Notes: a model not told the origin generated them from the sequence alone. 43,307 bases of DNA from JBMNOZ01 sp050943335 (GCA_050943335.1 JBMNOZ010000019.1:1-43307), one strand, 5' to 3'. Shown: positions 1-8,805, counted from the stretch's first letter. A program made the numbers and translations.

Positions 1-24
1 AAACTTACGGTAGAATTAGAGTAG

Positions 25-97
25 ACCATCGGTTAAAACTCCTTTCTGGTTTGCTCATCACTTACCATTTTCGGAGTTGCCGATGGTTTTTCCTTTT
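25..97 (+). terminator. Terminator-like hairpin at the left edge
   Basis: ACCATCGG (25-32) and AACTCC (37-42) pair with GGAGTT (73-78) and CCGATGGT (80-87), and a T-rich tract follows to about 97. The loop of about 30 nt is long for an intrinsic terminator. The T tract is on the + strand, so it would end transcription of a gene lying left of the window, convergent with cysE. The rest of positions 1-211 holds no gene that I can support. Confidence 0.45.
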
Positions 98-211
98 TAC
101 TTTTGCGAACTTAATTGTACACTATCAGAAAATTTCCCATTGTTTAAAAACAATATTTCAAATTAAATGAATTGTCCTTTTTTGAAGCACAGTATAGCCA
201 ATTAATTCAAT

Positions 212-880
212 TTAGGGTTCCTGGGATTGGCGTTCAGATTTTGCGGTTTGTTTTTCCAACTCCGCTTCTAATTTTGCTATCCTGGCAGTTAGGTCATTTA
301 AAATCTCGGCTAGGGGGTCGGAGAGCTTGCTATGCTCTAGATCTACTCCCACAGGTTGATCCCGACGAACTTTAACCCGCCCTGGAATACCCACTACAGT
401 GGAGTTGGGGGGAACATCTTTTAAAACTACTGAGCCAGCTCCAATTTTGGAATTATCACCGATAACAATAGCTCCTAAAACTTGAGCATCAGTGCTGATC
501 ACAACATTGTTTCCAATTGTCGGATGTCTTTTACCTTTTTCTTTCCCCGTCCCACCCAGGGTTACTCCTTGGTAAATAGTGACATCATTGCCGATTTCCG
601 TTGTTTCCCCGATAACAGTCCCGTGCCCGTGGTCAATAAATACCCGACGTCCGATTTTAGCTCCGGGGTGAATTTCAATTCCAGTAAAAAATCGATTTAA
701 ATGTGAAATAAGGCGGGCTAATAGAAAAAAGCGTTTTCTATAAAAAAAGTGAGCCCAACGATGCATTATCAGGGAATGGAGACCCGGATAACAAAGTAAG
801 GCTTCCAGAGTGCTTTTTACAGCAGGGTCTCTTTCAAATACAGTTTTAATATCCTCTCTGATGTTTTTAAAGATCGCCAT
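212..880 (-). CDS. cysE: Serine O-acetyltransferase
   Basis: Makes O-acetyl-L-serine from L-serine and acetyl-CoA, the committed step of cysteine synthesis, in the cytosol. The N-terminal helical part leads into the left-handed beta-helix of hexapeptide repeats, with the family stretches IHPGAKIG, FIDHGHGTVIGET, VTLGGTGKEKGKRHPTIG and VVGIPGRV. At 222 residues it is the short EpsC/Bacillus-type form; the C-terminal 45 residues are polar and probably helical. I chose the ATG at 880 because GGGG sits 6 nt upstream; an in-frame ATG at 892 would add four residues. The gene stands alone on the - strand, with its own promoter candidate at 947-975, facing away from the main gene block. Confidence 0.93.
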   Translation of the reverse strand: MAIFKNIREDIKTVFERDPAVKSTLEALLCYPGLHSLIMHRWAHFFYRKRFFLLARLISHLNRFFTGIEIHPGAKIGRRVFIDHGHGTVIGETTEIGNDVTIYQGVTLGGTGKEKGKRHPTIGNNVVISTDAQVLGAIVIGDNSKIGAGSVVLKDVPPNSTVVGIPGRVKVRRDQPVGVDLEHSKLSDPLAEILNDLTARIAKLEAELEKQTAKSERQSQEP

Positions 881-946
881 TTCATACCCCACAATCTATT
901 GCCTAGTATTCCGATGGAAAAAGTAAGGATTAAATATTCCAGTATT

Positions 947-975
947 ATAATATATTATGTTTTACTCTGGAGCAA
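947..975 (-). promoter_or_regulatory. Candidate sigma-A promoter for cysE
   Basis: Read on the - strand: -35 TTGCTC (975-970), a 17-nt spacer and -10 TATTAT (952-947), about 65 nt upstream of the cysE start. The -35 overlaps one arm of an inverted repeat, CAAGTAT (973-979) / ATACTTG (997-1003), which could be an operator. Confidence 0.4.
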
Positions 976-1033
976 GTATTAGTATAAAAAAAGGGGATAC
1001 TTGTTTTGAAAACCTTTTGGAGATTATGTAAAG

Positions 1034-1054
1034 AGGCGCCATTTATAAGCGCCT
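1034..1054 (-). terminator. Possible terminator of the spore-protein gene
   Basis: AGGCGC (1034-1039) pairs with GCGCCT (1049-1054) around a 9-nt loop, 20 nt past the stop codon of the spore-protein gene. The following - strand sequence is only weakly T-rich (CTCTTTACAT), so termination strength is doubtful. Confidence 0.4.
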
Positions 1055-1073
1055 AGTTTATATTAAATCCTTA

Positions 1074-1358
1074 TTATAGGCTACCACCGTTATTTTGCAT
1101 ATGGTTTTGAGCGAATTCAACCATTTTTCTAACCATATTTCCCCCTATTTTCCCGCCGATTTGTCCTCCTATTCGACCGGCATCGCGGGAGGTCAGATCA
1201 CCATTATAATCAGGGTTTAAATGAATACCTAGTTCGTTAGCGACTTCAAATTTCGCGGTTTGCAAATAGCGACGATAATCTTCCGGGGAACTATTGATAT
1301 AACCCAATTCTTTAGAAACTTCTAGTTTTAGATGATCTAAGGCTGAATTCCGGCCCAC
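1074..1358 (-). CDS. Alpha/beta-type small acid-soluble spore protein
   Basis: A DNA-coating protein that saturates and protects forespore DNA and is degraded by the Gpr protease at germination. The conserved core is visible: KLEVSKELG near the N-terminus, then KFEVANELGI, the Gpr-type cleavage context, and RDAGRIGGQIGGKIGG followed by VRKMVEFAQ near the C-terminus. The GTG at 1358 is preferred (94 residues) because GAGGTG lies 6 nt upstream; a GTG at 1367 would overlap that Shine-Dalgarno sequence. The N-terminus is longer than in the 60-70 residue Bacillus proteins. It is the direct evidence that the organism sporulates. Expression from a forespore sigma-G promoter is expected, but I could not place one confidently. 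Confidence 0.93.
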   Translation of the reverse strand: MGRNSALDHLKLEVSKELGYINSSPEDYRRYLQTAKFEVANELGIHLNPDYNGDLTSRDAGRIGGQIGGKIGGNMVRKMVEFAQNHMQNNGGSL

Positions 1359-1576
1359 TAAAATCACCTCAAAAAATATTTTTGGATTATTTCACGTTTA
1401 GTTTTCTCTTTTGAGCGGAACAAATACCTTGAAAATTTATAATCTATTGCAAAATTTTTTATTGTTTTATTTTGGAATTCATAGATTTATTAAAATATGG
1501 GAGAGGAATATTTTTTTTTATAAAGCATACAAAATGAGTAAAGAAAATCCATAATTTTGAAAGGAGAACCACTCCG

Positions 1577-2272
1577 ATGCAAACAGCTCTTTCTCTTGGG
1601 GAATCCGAACAGCAGACTTTAGTACCCAAACAAATTATTGGCTTGACAGCGGTCCTTCTGACCGGGGCTACTTTGACGCCCATCAATTGGCAGGTCGCAA
1701 GTTTAAGTAGCCAGAGGTTAAGCGCTTCTCAGATCCCTGAGGGGGTTATTACTCAAAGAACTGGGGAGATAGTGGAAAATATTGTTGTTGAGCCTCAACA
1801 ACAAATTACTAGTATCCAGTTAATGGAGCAAAGGGCGGGGGCCGACATTATTCCGACTGGTAATGTTCAAACCATTGCTCTTATTGAGGAAAAAGAGGAG
1901 ACGGAAGATGTCAGAACAAAAATTGTATCTTCGGCTTTAACATGGCAAGGAGTTAGGTATTGTTGGGGAGGAGAAACCAAAAAGGGAGTGGATTGTTCCG
2001 GTCTCGTTCAGCAAGTATTTGCCGAACATGGTATACAACTTCCTCGAACTTCCTATGATCAATTTAGAAAAGGAGTGGGAATCCCCAAAGCAAAGTTAGA
2101 AGCTGGGGATTTAGTGTTTTTTAACACTAACGGGTCAGGAGCCAGCCATGTTGGCATATATATCGGGGAGGGAAATTTTATTTCGGCTACCAAATACGGC
2201 GTCCGGGTTGAGTCTTTAGAGGAGCCTTATTGGTTAAAAACCTACCGGGGAAGTAAAAGAATTCTAAATTGA
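1577..2272 (+). CDS. NlpC/P60 family peptidoglycan hydrolase
   Basis: A cysteine peptidase of the NlpC/P60 superfamily, which usually cleaves D-gamma-glutamyl-diaminopimelate bonds in cell-wall peptides. A hydrophobic stretch at residues 19-34 is probably a signal or anchor segment; residues 40-115 are a polar linker; the catalytic domain spans about 116-230. The nucleophile is Cys140 (VDCSGLVQ) and the general base His191 (ASHVGIYIG). The position of the usual third polar residue (FxHA in many members) reads FISA, with Ser203. AGGAG lies 10 nt before the ATG. It diverges from the spore-protein gene, so a role in spore cortex or germination is possible but not shown. A strong terminator follows. 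Confidence 0.88.
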   Translation: MQTALSLGESEQQTLVPKQIIGLTAVLLTGATLTPINWQVASLSSQRLSASQIPEGVITQRTGEIVENIVVEPQQQITSIQLMEQRAGADIIPTGNVQTIALIEEKEETEDVRTKIVSSALTWQGVRYCWGGETKKGVDCSGLVQQVFAEHGIQLPRTSYDQFRKGVGIPKAKLEAGDLVFFNTNGSGASHVGIYIGEGNFISATKYGVRVESLEEPYWLKTYRGSKRILN

Positions 2273-2297
2273 AGCTTGTTCCAAATCTCTCAGCCAG

Positions 2298-2334
2298 CCT
2301 CTTATTCTTTACCAGAATAAGAGGTTTTGTTTGA
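2298..2334 (+). terminator. Strong intrinsic terminator after the NlpC/P60 gene
   Basis: An 11-bp perfect stem, CCTCTTATTCT (2298-2308) with AGAATAAGAGG (2314-2324), closes a 5-nt loop and is followed by TTTTGTTTG. It lies 25 nt past the NlpC/P60 stop codon. Confidence 0.88.
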
Positions 2335-2359
2335 TCTTATTATAAATGAAGGTTATAAT
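2331..2359 (+). promoter_or_regulatory. Candidate sigma-A promoter for the endonuclease IV-like gene
   Basis: -35 TTGATC (2331-2336), exact 17-nt spacer, -10 TATAAT (2354-2359). It starts inside the T tract of the preceding terminator and sits about 67 nt upstream of the GTG start at 2426, so it probably drives that gene and dprA. Confidence 0.55.
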
Positions 2360-2425
2360 GGTGAAAATCATGGAGGGTGCAGAAATTAGCAGAAAGCGTA
2401 CGGTAATTGAGCAGGAGCGATAATT

Positions 2426-3268
2426 GTGGTCATAAAATTTGGAACGGCTGGGATTCCTATATCTTCCCAGGAAAGAACAACTGAAGCGGGGATAGTTAGA
2501 GTCAGGGAATTAGGGCTTGGGGCTTTAGAAGTGGAATTTGTTCAGGGGGTACGAATGAAGGAAGAAAAGGCTTCTCAGGTGAGGCAAGTTGCCTTAAGAG
2601 AGGAAATATTACTATCTTGTCATGCTCCCTATTTTATTAATTTAAACTCCAAAGAAGAAGAAAAAGTAATTGCCAGTAAAAATAGGATTATTCAGACCGC
2701 CCGGATTGCTAAAGTTTTAGGGGCGGCAAGCGTTGTCTTTCATCCGGCTTTCTATGGCGGAGAAACTGCCAAGAAAGTTTTAGCCAAGGTTATTAAGGAA
2801 CTGCAAGCGGTCAGGGAGCAATTAGAGCAGGAAGGAAACCTGGTAATCCTCAGGCCGGAAACAACCGGAAAACCGACCCAATTTGGGGATCTGGAAGAGA
2901 CAATTACTTTGGCGAAGGAAATTCCGGGAGTACTACCCTGTATAGATTTTGCTCATCTTCAGGCTCGTTCGAACGGGCTAATTAATTCCTATGATAAGTT
3001 TTGTGAAGTTCTGGAACAATCAGCGGAAGCGCTGGGTGATTCGTGGGTTAATAATGCTCATTTCCATATTTCCGGGGTGGAATATGGTGCCAAAGGGGAG
3101 AGAAAACATCTTGTTTTTCAGGAAGCAGATTTAAAATATAAAGAATTAATAAAGGCTCTGCTCAGTTTTGGCTTTGCTGGAACTGTGATTTGCGAAAGTC
3201 CTAATCTAGAAGAAGATGCGCAGACCTTGAAAAAAACGTATGAGGATTTAAAGTCGGAGGCAATATAA
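2426..3268 (+). CDS. TIM-barrel protein, endonuclease IV (AP endonuclease) family
   Basis: Resembles the endonuclease IV/xylose isomerase-like TIM-barrel family, whose DNA-repair members nick 5' to abasic sites using three zinc ions. Candidate metal ligands appear in order: His66 (SCHAPYF), His106 (VFHPAF), Glu145 (RPETTG), Asp174 and His177 (CIDFAHL), His212/His214 (AHFHIS), His228 (RKHLV) and Glu257 (ICESP). The DxH pair before the last strand in E. coli Nfo is not clearly preserved: the segment reads GERKH. Length 280 residues is normal. The start is GTG with AGGAG 8 nt upstream. It leads a short unit with dprA, so DNA processing is a reasonable context, but substrate specificity cannot be read from sequence. 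Confidence 0.8.
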   Translation: MVIKFGTAGIPISSQERTTEAGIVRVRELGLGALEVEFVQGVRMKEEKASQVRQVALREEILLSCHAPYFINLNSKEEEKVIASKNRIIQTARIAKVLGAASVVFHPAFYGGETAKKVLAKVIKELQAVREQLEQEGNLVILRPETTGKPTQFGDLEETITLAKEIPGVLPCIDFAHLQARSNGLINSYDKFCEVLEQSAEALGDSWVNNAHFHISGVEYGAKGERKHLVFQEADLKYKELIKALLSFGFAGTVICESPNLEEDAQTLKKTYEDLKSEAI

Positions 3269-3342
3269 TTGGGTGGTGGAATATTCTGGGCAAAGTGGCA
3301 GGAATAATCTTTGCTATGCAGAAGATTGTAGTGGGTGAGGAG

Positions 3343-4242
3343 ATGAATACGGAACAGGAAAAAATTTTAAGGGCTGCAATCTTAAGTATCCCTGGGATTG
3401 GCAGCCGCCGATTATGTCATATTCTTGCATGCTTTGGAAGCGCCACCGCTGCTTGGGCGGCGTCTTGTTCTAAGGAGAAAAGAGCTAATCTTCCCTCTTG
3501 GATTAATACTTTCTTTCAAGCTAAAGATAAGATAGATCCGGAGAAAATTAAGAAAAAACTTAAGGCCCTGGGAATCGCCTTAGTTATCCCCGAAGAGGAT
3601 AATTATCCCGTACTTTTGGCGGAATGCTCGGACGCTCCTCCACTTCTCTACTATAAAGGACAACTATTACCTCGCCAGGAAGGGTTGGCAATAGTCGGCA
3701 CTCGACGAGCCAGCGCTTATGGAAAAGCTGCGGCTGCGTTTTTAGCCCGGGAAATTGTGGAAATGGGTTATGTAGTTGTTAGTGGTTTGGCAACGGGAAT
3801 CGATACGGCGGCGCACCAGGGGGCCTTAAAAGCGAAGGGTACAACTTGGGCTTTTTTAGCGGGAGGTTTAGATTCCATTTATCCTCCCGAAAATTTCGAT
3901 TTGGCTAAAAAAATTATTGAAAACAAAGGAGCTTTAATAAGTGAGTGTCCAGTGGGGAAGCCTGTTAAAGCCGGAAACTTTCCTATTCGTAACCGTTTAA
4001 TCAGCGGTTGTTCTCGGGGAGTAATTATTGTTGAGGCCGCTCGAAAAAGCGGTTCATTAATTACTGCTGATTTTGCCTTAGAGCAGGGCAGGGAGGTGTT
4101 TGCGGTACCTGGGCCGATCTTCAATAAAGAAAGTGAAGGCACCCATCACCTGATAAAAATAGGCGCTAAGTTAGTGACCGGCAAGGAAGATATCCTAAGC
4201 GAACTTCCTCCCCCCGGAAATCCGAAAGCAATGATAAATTAA
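3343..4242 (+). CDS. dprA: DNA-processing protein DprA/Smf
   Basis: Binds single-stranded DNA and loads RecA during natural transformation; it is also widespread in bacteria not known to be competent. An N-terminal SAM/HhH-like part (LSIPGIGSRRL) precedes the Rossmann-like core with IVGTRRAS, VSGLATGIDTAAH, GGLDSIYPPEN, GNFPIRNRLISG, EAARKSGSLITADFALEQ and VFAVPGP. The C-terminal winged-helix domain of longer DprA proteins is absent, as in many Firmicutes. The ATG at 3343 (299 residues) is preferred because GGTG lies 5 nt before it; in-frame starts at 3316 (ATG) and 3295 (GTG) lack a good Shine-Dalgarno. It precedes topA, the usual Firmicutes order, with 175 nt between. Confidence 0.92.
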   Translation: MNTEQEKILRAAILSIPGIGSRRLCHILACFGSATAAWAASCSKEKRANLPSWINTFFQAKDKIDPEKIKKKLKALGIALVIPEEDNYPVLLAECSDAPPLLYYKGQLLPRQEGLAIVGTRRASAYGKAAAAFLAREIVEMGYVVVSGLATGIDTAAHQGALKAKGTTWAFLAGGLDSIYPPENFDLAKKIIENKGALISECPVGKPVKAGNFPIRNRLISGCSRGVIIVEAARKSGSLITADFALEQGREVFAVPGPIFNKESEGTHHLIKIGAKLVTGKEDILSELPPPGNPKAMIN

Positions 4243-4417
4243 GAAAAATCAAAATTTCTCCTACGAATCGGATTGCAAAAAAACAGAAACTCGTTTGACT
4301 ATTTAAAATTAGGTTTGAAAAAATTTGTTTTCCTGTCAATGATTGAGATGACCATAAAACGTTAATATATTTGATAAATATTAGATAAAGAATTATTATA
4401 TCTTTTAGAGGTGAATT

Positions 4418-6529
4418 ATGGGAAAGACTTTAGTTATTGTTGAGTCACCCGCTAAAGCGAAATCTATAAGTAAATTCTTATCCAAAAACTACTCGGTGAA
4501 AGCTTCAATGGGGCATTTAAGGGATTTGCCCAAGAGTCAAATAGGAGTAGATGTGGATAACGATTTTGAACCAAAATACATCTCTATTCGCGGTAGAGGT
4601 AGCTTGATAAAAGAACTCCGGGCAGCGGCCAAGACTGCGGATAGGGTTTTGCTGGCCTCAGACCCTGACCGGGAGGGTGAAGCTATTGCTTGGCATTTAG
4701 CACACCTTTTAGGTTTAGATATAGATTCAGAGACTAGAATTGAGTTTCATGAAATTACAAAACCAACAATTCAAAAGGCTATCAAAAATGCCAGAAAGAT
4801 AGACATGAACCGCGTCGATGCTCAACAAGCTCGAAGGATATTGGACCGCTTGGTAGGTTATAAACTTAGCCCCCTGCTGTGGAAAAAAGTAAAGAAGGGT
4901 TTAAGTGCCGGTCGAGTACAATCTGTAGCGGTCAGGTTGGTTTGTGACCGGGAAGAGGAAATCCGCACTTTTGAGCCGACGGAATATTGGAGTTTGACAG
5001 CAGAACTTTCTTGTGAGAGCGGAAATTTTAGTGCCAAACTTCATCATAAAGATGGCAAAAAAATTGAAATTGGCAGCCGACAGGAAATGGAAGAAGTATT
5101 ATCGGATTTAAAGGATAAGTCTTATTATGTTGGAGAGATTAAAAGAAAAGATAAGAAAAAAAATCCGCCACCTCCTTTTACAACCAGCAGTTTGCAACAG
5201 GAAGCATACAGGAAGCTGGGCTTTTCACCGAAAAAGACCATGATGTTGGCTCAGCAGCTTTACGAAGGGCTTGACTTAGGGAAAGCCGGCACCATTGGAC
5301 TGATTACGTATATGAGAACTGATTCAGTGCGAATTGCTGAATCAGCTCAGGAGGAAGCCAAACAATTTATTATTGAACAACACGGAGAAGAATATTATCC
5401 GGGGAAACCGCGAAAATTTGCCACCAAGGGTAGAGCCCAGGAAGCCCATGAAGCGATTCGGCCGACCTTAATAAGACACCGTCCTGAGGATATAAAGGGA
5501 AGTTTAAGCCGCGATCAATTCAGGCTTTACCGGCTTATTTGGGAGAGATTTGTAGCAAGCCAAATGAGTGCGGCTATTTATGACACCATTAGTGTCGATG
5601 TTATAAACGGCAAATATCTTTTTAAAGCCAGCGCTTCAACTATCAAGTTTCCTGGCTATCTTAGAGTTTATAAAGAAAACGACGAGAATACGGAGAATCA
5701 AACAGCCGATGAAGCTGGCTTGCGTGGGGATATCCAGGAAGGACAAGAGCTAAAACTTATTAAACTACAAGAAAAACAACATTTTACTGAACCACCGCCG
5801 CGCTATACGGAAGCCTCCTTAGTGAAAAAAATGGAGGAAGAAGGTATCGGTAGACCTAGTACCTACGCGCCGACCATCGAGACCATTCAGTCCCGGGGTT
5901 ATATCGTTAAGGAGGAAAAAAAGCTTATCCCCACAGAACTGGGGGAGATTGTAATAGCGTTATTAAAAGATCATTTTCCCGATATCGTAGACCTGGAGTT
6001 TACGGCGAATCTGGAAAAAAAGCTCGACGACATTGAGGAAGGGCAGGCTTACTGGAAAGAGATTTTGCGTGATTTTTACTATCCTTTTGCCGAAACCTTG
6101 GAGATTGCTGAGCAAGAAATTGGCAAGATCAAAGTGGAAGATGAGGTTTCAGATCAGGTTTGTGAATTATGCGGCAAAAACATGGTGATAAAGATGGGGA
6201 GGTTTGGCAAATTCTTAGCCTGTCCAGGTTTCCCGGATTGCAGAAATGCCAAACCTCTTTTAGAGGAAGCAGATGTTAACTGTCCCCGATGTGGTGAAAA
6301 GCTAGTTATTAGAAGATCTAAGAAGGGACGGAAATTTTACGGTTGTAGCACTTATCCAAAATGTGATTTTATGGCTTGGGAAAAACCTGCTCCAAAGCCC
6401 TGTCCGAAATGTGGGGATTTAATGACGGAAAAAAATTATCGGCGACAGAAAAAATATGTATGTGTGAATAAGGAATGTCGCCACTCGGAAGAAATCCAGG
6501 ATGAGCAATTAATTAATACATTACAATAG
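4418..6529 (+). CDS. topA: DNA topoisomerase I (type IA)
   Basis: Relaxes negative supercoils by cutting one strand through a 5'-phosphotyrosine. The TOPRIM domain carries Glu9 (VIVESPAK) and the DxDxE motif in SDPDREGEAI (81-90). The catalytic tyrosine is Tyr298 in GLITYMRTDS. Three C-terminal zinc-ribbon modules are visible: a Cys4 beginning CELCGK, one beginning CPRCGEK, and one beginning CPKCGDL. At 703 residues it matches the Bacillus/Clostridium form. GAGGTG precedes the ATG. It is followed 13 nt later by trmFO, so the two are probably co-transcribed. Confidence 0.97.
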   Translation: MGKTLVIVESPAKAKSISKFLSKNYSVKASMGHLRDLPKSQIGVDVDNDFEPKYISIRGRGSLIKELRAAAKTADRVLLASDPDREGEAIAWHLAHLLGLDIDSETRIEFHEITKPTIQKAIKNARKIDMNRVDAQQARRILDRLVGYKLSPLLWKKVKKGLSAGRVQSVAVRLVCDREEEIRTFEPTEYWSLTAELSCESGNFSAKLHHKDGKKIEIGSRQEMEEVLSDLKDKSYYVGEIKRKDKKKNPPPPFTTSSLQQEAYRKLGFSPKKTMMLAQQLYEGLDLGKAGTIGLITYMRTDSVRIAESAQEEAKQFIIEQHGEEYYPGKPRKFATKGRAQEAHEAIRPTLIRHRPEDIKGSLSRDQFRLYRLIWERFVASQMSAAIYDTISVDVINGKYLFKASASTIKFPGYLRVYKENDENTENQTADEAGLRGDIQEGQELKLIKLQEKQHFTEPPPRYTEASLVKKMEEEGIGRPSTYAPTIETIQSRGYIVKEEKKLIPTELGEIVIALLKDHFPDIVDLEFTANLEKKLDDIEEGQAYWKEILRDFYYPFAETLEIAEQEIGKIKVEDEVSDQVCELCGKNMVIKMGRFGKFLACPGFPDCRNAKPLLEEADVNCPRCGEKLVIRRSKKGRKFYGCSTYPKCDFMAWEKPAPKPCPKCGDLMTEKNYRRQKKYVCVNKECRHSEEIQDEQLINTLQ

Positions 6530-6542
6530 GGCAGGTAAGTTT

Positions 6543-7859
6543 ATGGAAGAAGTTATTGTTATCGGTGCTGGCCTAGCTGGTTCGGAAGCTGCCTGGCAGC
6601 TTGCAGAGCGGGGCATTAAGGTGTTACTTTATGAAATGCGGCCCTTAAAAACAACTCTGGCCCATAGCTCGGATAAATTTGCGGAACTTGTCTGTAGTAA
6701 CTCCTTCCGGGCTCAGGGCTTAGAAAATGCGGTTGGCCTTTTAAAAGAAGAAATGCGAAGGCTGGACTCTTTGATTATGAAGGCAGCCGCTAAAACTTCT
6801 GTTCCGGCTGGTGGTGCTCTGGCAGTCGATAGGACTGCTTTCGCTCAGGAGGTAACGGAAAGAATTTTAGCTCACCCTAAAATTACCTTTATCAATAGGG
6901 AAATAACTCATATTCCTAGGGATAAAACGGTAATAATCGCTTCTGGACCTTTAACTTCGGATTTGTTGGCTCAAGAAATCATACGGTTAACCGGGGAGCA
7001 GACACTTCATTTTTTTGATGCGGCCGCTCCTATTATTGAGTATGATTCAGTGAATATGGATAAGGCCTTTTGGGCCTCTCGATATAATAAGGGTCAGGCT
7101 GATTATCTTAATTGTCCCCTATCAAAAGAGGAGTATGAAACATTTTACCGGGCGCTCTTAGAGGCGGAAACAGTAGAGATCAAAGGTTTTGAGAATAAAC
7201 TAGTATTTGAAGGTTGCATGCCGATTGAGGTTATGGCCCAAAGGGGTCCCATGACTATGGCCTATGGCCCTTTGAAACCAGTGGGTCTTATCGACCCTAA
7301 AACGGGTCAAACTCCCTTTGCCGTTGTTCAGCTTAGAAAAGAAAACAAACAAGGTACCTTACTTAATTTGGTAGGCTTCCAAACCCGGCTTCGCTGGGGA
7401 GAGCAGAAACGAGTTTTTAGACTTATTCCTGGATTGGAGAATGCCGAATTCGTACGCTACGGAGTTATGCACAGAAACACCTTTTTAAATGCCCCAAAAG
7501 TTTTAAACGCCGATTTTAGTTTGCGGCACTCCCGAAATATTTTTTTTGCCGGACAGATTACAGGGGTTGAAGGTTATCTGGAATCGGCGGCCAGCGGCCT
7601 TATGGCGGGAATCAATGTTTGGCGTCAGCTAAAGGGTTTAGAGACTATTGTTTTCCCCCCGCAAACAGCTTTTGGCGGTTTGGCCCGTCATCTTGAAGGT
7701 TCGCCCAGTCAGGATTTTCAGCCGATGAACATAAATTTTGGCTTAATTGAACCTTTAGCCCAAAGGGTCAGAGGGAGAAGGGAAAGAAACTTACAACTAT
7801 CGAAACGAGCTTTAGAAGTTTTGGATAATTTTATTGATGAGCATAAATTAAGGGATTAA
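6543..7859 (+). CDS. trmFO: Methylenetetrahydrofolate-tRNA-(uracil-54) methyltransferase
   Basis: A flavoenzyme that makes ribothymidine (m5U54) in the tRNA T-loop using methylene-tetrahydrofolate and FADH2. The N-terminal dinucleotide-binding motif GAGLAGSEAA (8-17) is intact. Two cysteines used in catalysis in the family are present as Cys51 (ELVCSNSFR) and Cys225 (FEGCMPIEV). The C-terminal FAD motif FFAGQITGVEGY is also seen. Length 438 is typical. It sits in the conserved topA-trmFO-xerC order, 11 nt before the XerC start. Confidence 0.96.
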   Translation: MEEVIVIGAGLAGSEAAWQLAERGIKVLLYEMRPLKTTLAHSSDKFAELVCSNSFRAQGLENAVGLLKEEMRRLDSLIMKAAAKTSVPAGGALAVDRTAFAQEVTERILAHPKITFINREITHIPRDKTVIIASGPLTSDLLAQEIIRLTGEQTLHFFDAAAPIIEYDSVNMDKAFWASRYNKGQADYLNCPLSKEEYETFYRALLEAETVEIKGFENKLVFEGCMPIEVMAQRGPMTMAYGPLKPVGLIDPKTGQTPFAVVQLRKENKQGTLLNLVGFQTRLRWGEQKRVFRLIPGLENAEFVRYGVMHRNTFLNAPKVLNADFSLRHSRNIFFAGQITGVEGYLESAASGLMAGINVWRQLKGLETIVFPPQTAFGGLARHLEGSPSQDFQPMNINFGLIEPLAQRVRGRRERNLQLSKRALEVLDNFIDEHKLRD

Positions 7860-7870
7860 GAGGTGGATTT

Positions 7871-8770
7871 ATGCTTGCTGATAGGGCTCTAGATTCATTT
7901 GCCGAGTATTTGCTGGTTAAGAATGCTTCGGAATTAACAATTGTGGCTTATCAGTCCGATCTGTTGCAATTTTTGAAGTTTGCCTCTCATGAATTAGGGG
8001 TAGAAAATGAAAAACTCCGAATCAGTTCTATTGATAAATACATAGTCCGTAGCTACTTAGGCCAAATGGCGGAGCAGAATCTGAGCAGAAAAACTATTGC
8101 CCGTAAACTAGCGGCAATTCGAGCTTTCTTCCGTTTTCTCTGTCAGGAGGGAGTTATTGAACAAAATCCGGTGCAGAGAATATCAACTCCTAAGACAAAT
8201 AAAAACCTCCCTCGCTTTTTATTTCAGGAGCATTTGGAAAAGCTCTTGGAAGCCCCGGATTTAAATTCCATAAAAGGTTTAAGGGATCGGGTGATTTTAG
8301 AAATACTTTATGGATCGGGTTTAAGAGTTAGTGAACTTGTTAATATTGATCGTAAAGACCTTGATTTAGAGGCCGGACTTCTTAAGGTGTACGGTAAGGG
8401 GGGAAAAGAAAGAATTGTCCCTTTAACTGATTCAGCTTTGGAAGCTATAAAGGATTATTTAAAACACAGGAATGACGAGGAAGAAGCGCTTATTTTAAAT
8501 TATCAGGGGACTCGTTTGACCGCTCGGTCTGTCCGCCGGGTTCTGGATAAACTGGGTAAGCAGGCTAAATTAAATCAACATGTTCACCCTCATATGTTAA
8601 GGCATACTTTTGCCACCCATTTACTGGACGGAGGCGCTGATTTGCGGAGTGTGCAAGAGCTTTTAGGCCATAAAAAGCTTTCTTCTACGCAAATCTATAC
8701 TCATTTGACACGTGAAAAGCTAAGAAATGTTTACATGTCCTCCCACCCTAGGGCGAGAGACGATACTTGA
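7871..8770 (+). CDS. xerC: Tyrosine recombinase XerC
   Basis: A site-specific recombinase that, with a partner Xer protein, resolves chromosome dimers at dif. The N-terminal SAM-like core-binding domain covers about 1-105. The C-terminal catalytic domain shows the full set Arg152 (GSGLRVSEL), Lys176 (YGKGGKE), His241 and Arg244 (HMLRHTFATH), His267 (LLGHKK) and nucleophile Tyr276 (IYTHL). Length 299 is standard. Its place between trmFO and hslV is the conserved Firmicutes location, which argues for the housekeeping recombinase and not an integrase of a mobile element. Confidence 0.94.
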   Translation: MLADRALDSFAEYLLVKNASELTIVAYQSDLLQFLKFASHELGVENEKLRISSIDKYIVRSYLGQMAEQNLSRKTIARKLAAIRAFFRFLCQEGVIEQNPVQRISTPKTNKNLPRFLFQEHLEKLLEAPDLNSIKGLRDRVILEILYGSGLRVSELVNIDRKDLDLEAGLLKVYGKGGKERIVPLTDSALEAIKDYLKHRNDEEEALILNYQGTRLTARSVRRVLDKLGKQAKLNQHVHPHMLRHTFATHLLDGGADLRSVQELLGHKKLSSTQIYTHLTREKLRNVYMSSHPRARDDT

Positions 8771-8805
8771 CAAAGGTTTTAAATCGGAAATTTAAGGAGG
8801 ATTTT

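Noticed and set aside
120..134. CodY-box-like sequence CACTATCAGAAAATT downstream of cysE
   Set aside because: Three mismatches to the consensus and no nearby start for a gene it could control; AT-rich sequence gives such matches by chance.
1506..1532. Sigma-G-like promoter (GAATA ... CATACAA) before the NlpC/P60 gene
   Set aside because: The spacer is 15 nt and the -10 only partly matches; the spore gene neighbour makes it tempting but the match is too weak to list.
4371..4399. Promoter-like TTGATA-17-TATTAT before topA
   Set aside because: Transcription would start only about 12 nt before the ATG, leaving scarcely room for the ribosome site; probably chance in AT-rich sequence.
7871..8770. 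Tyrosine recombinase as a sign of an integrated element
   Set aside because: It sits in the conserved trmFO-xerC-hslV order with full housekeeping XerC features; no attachment-site duplication or phage genes nearby.
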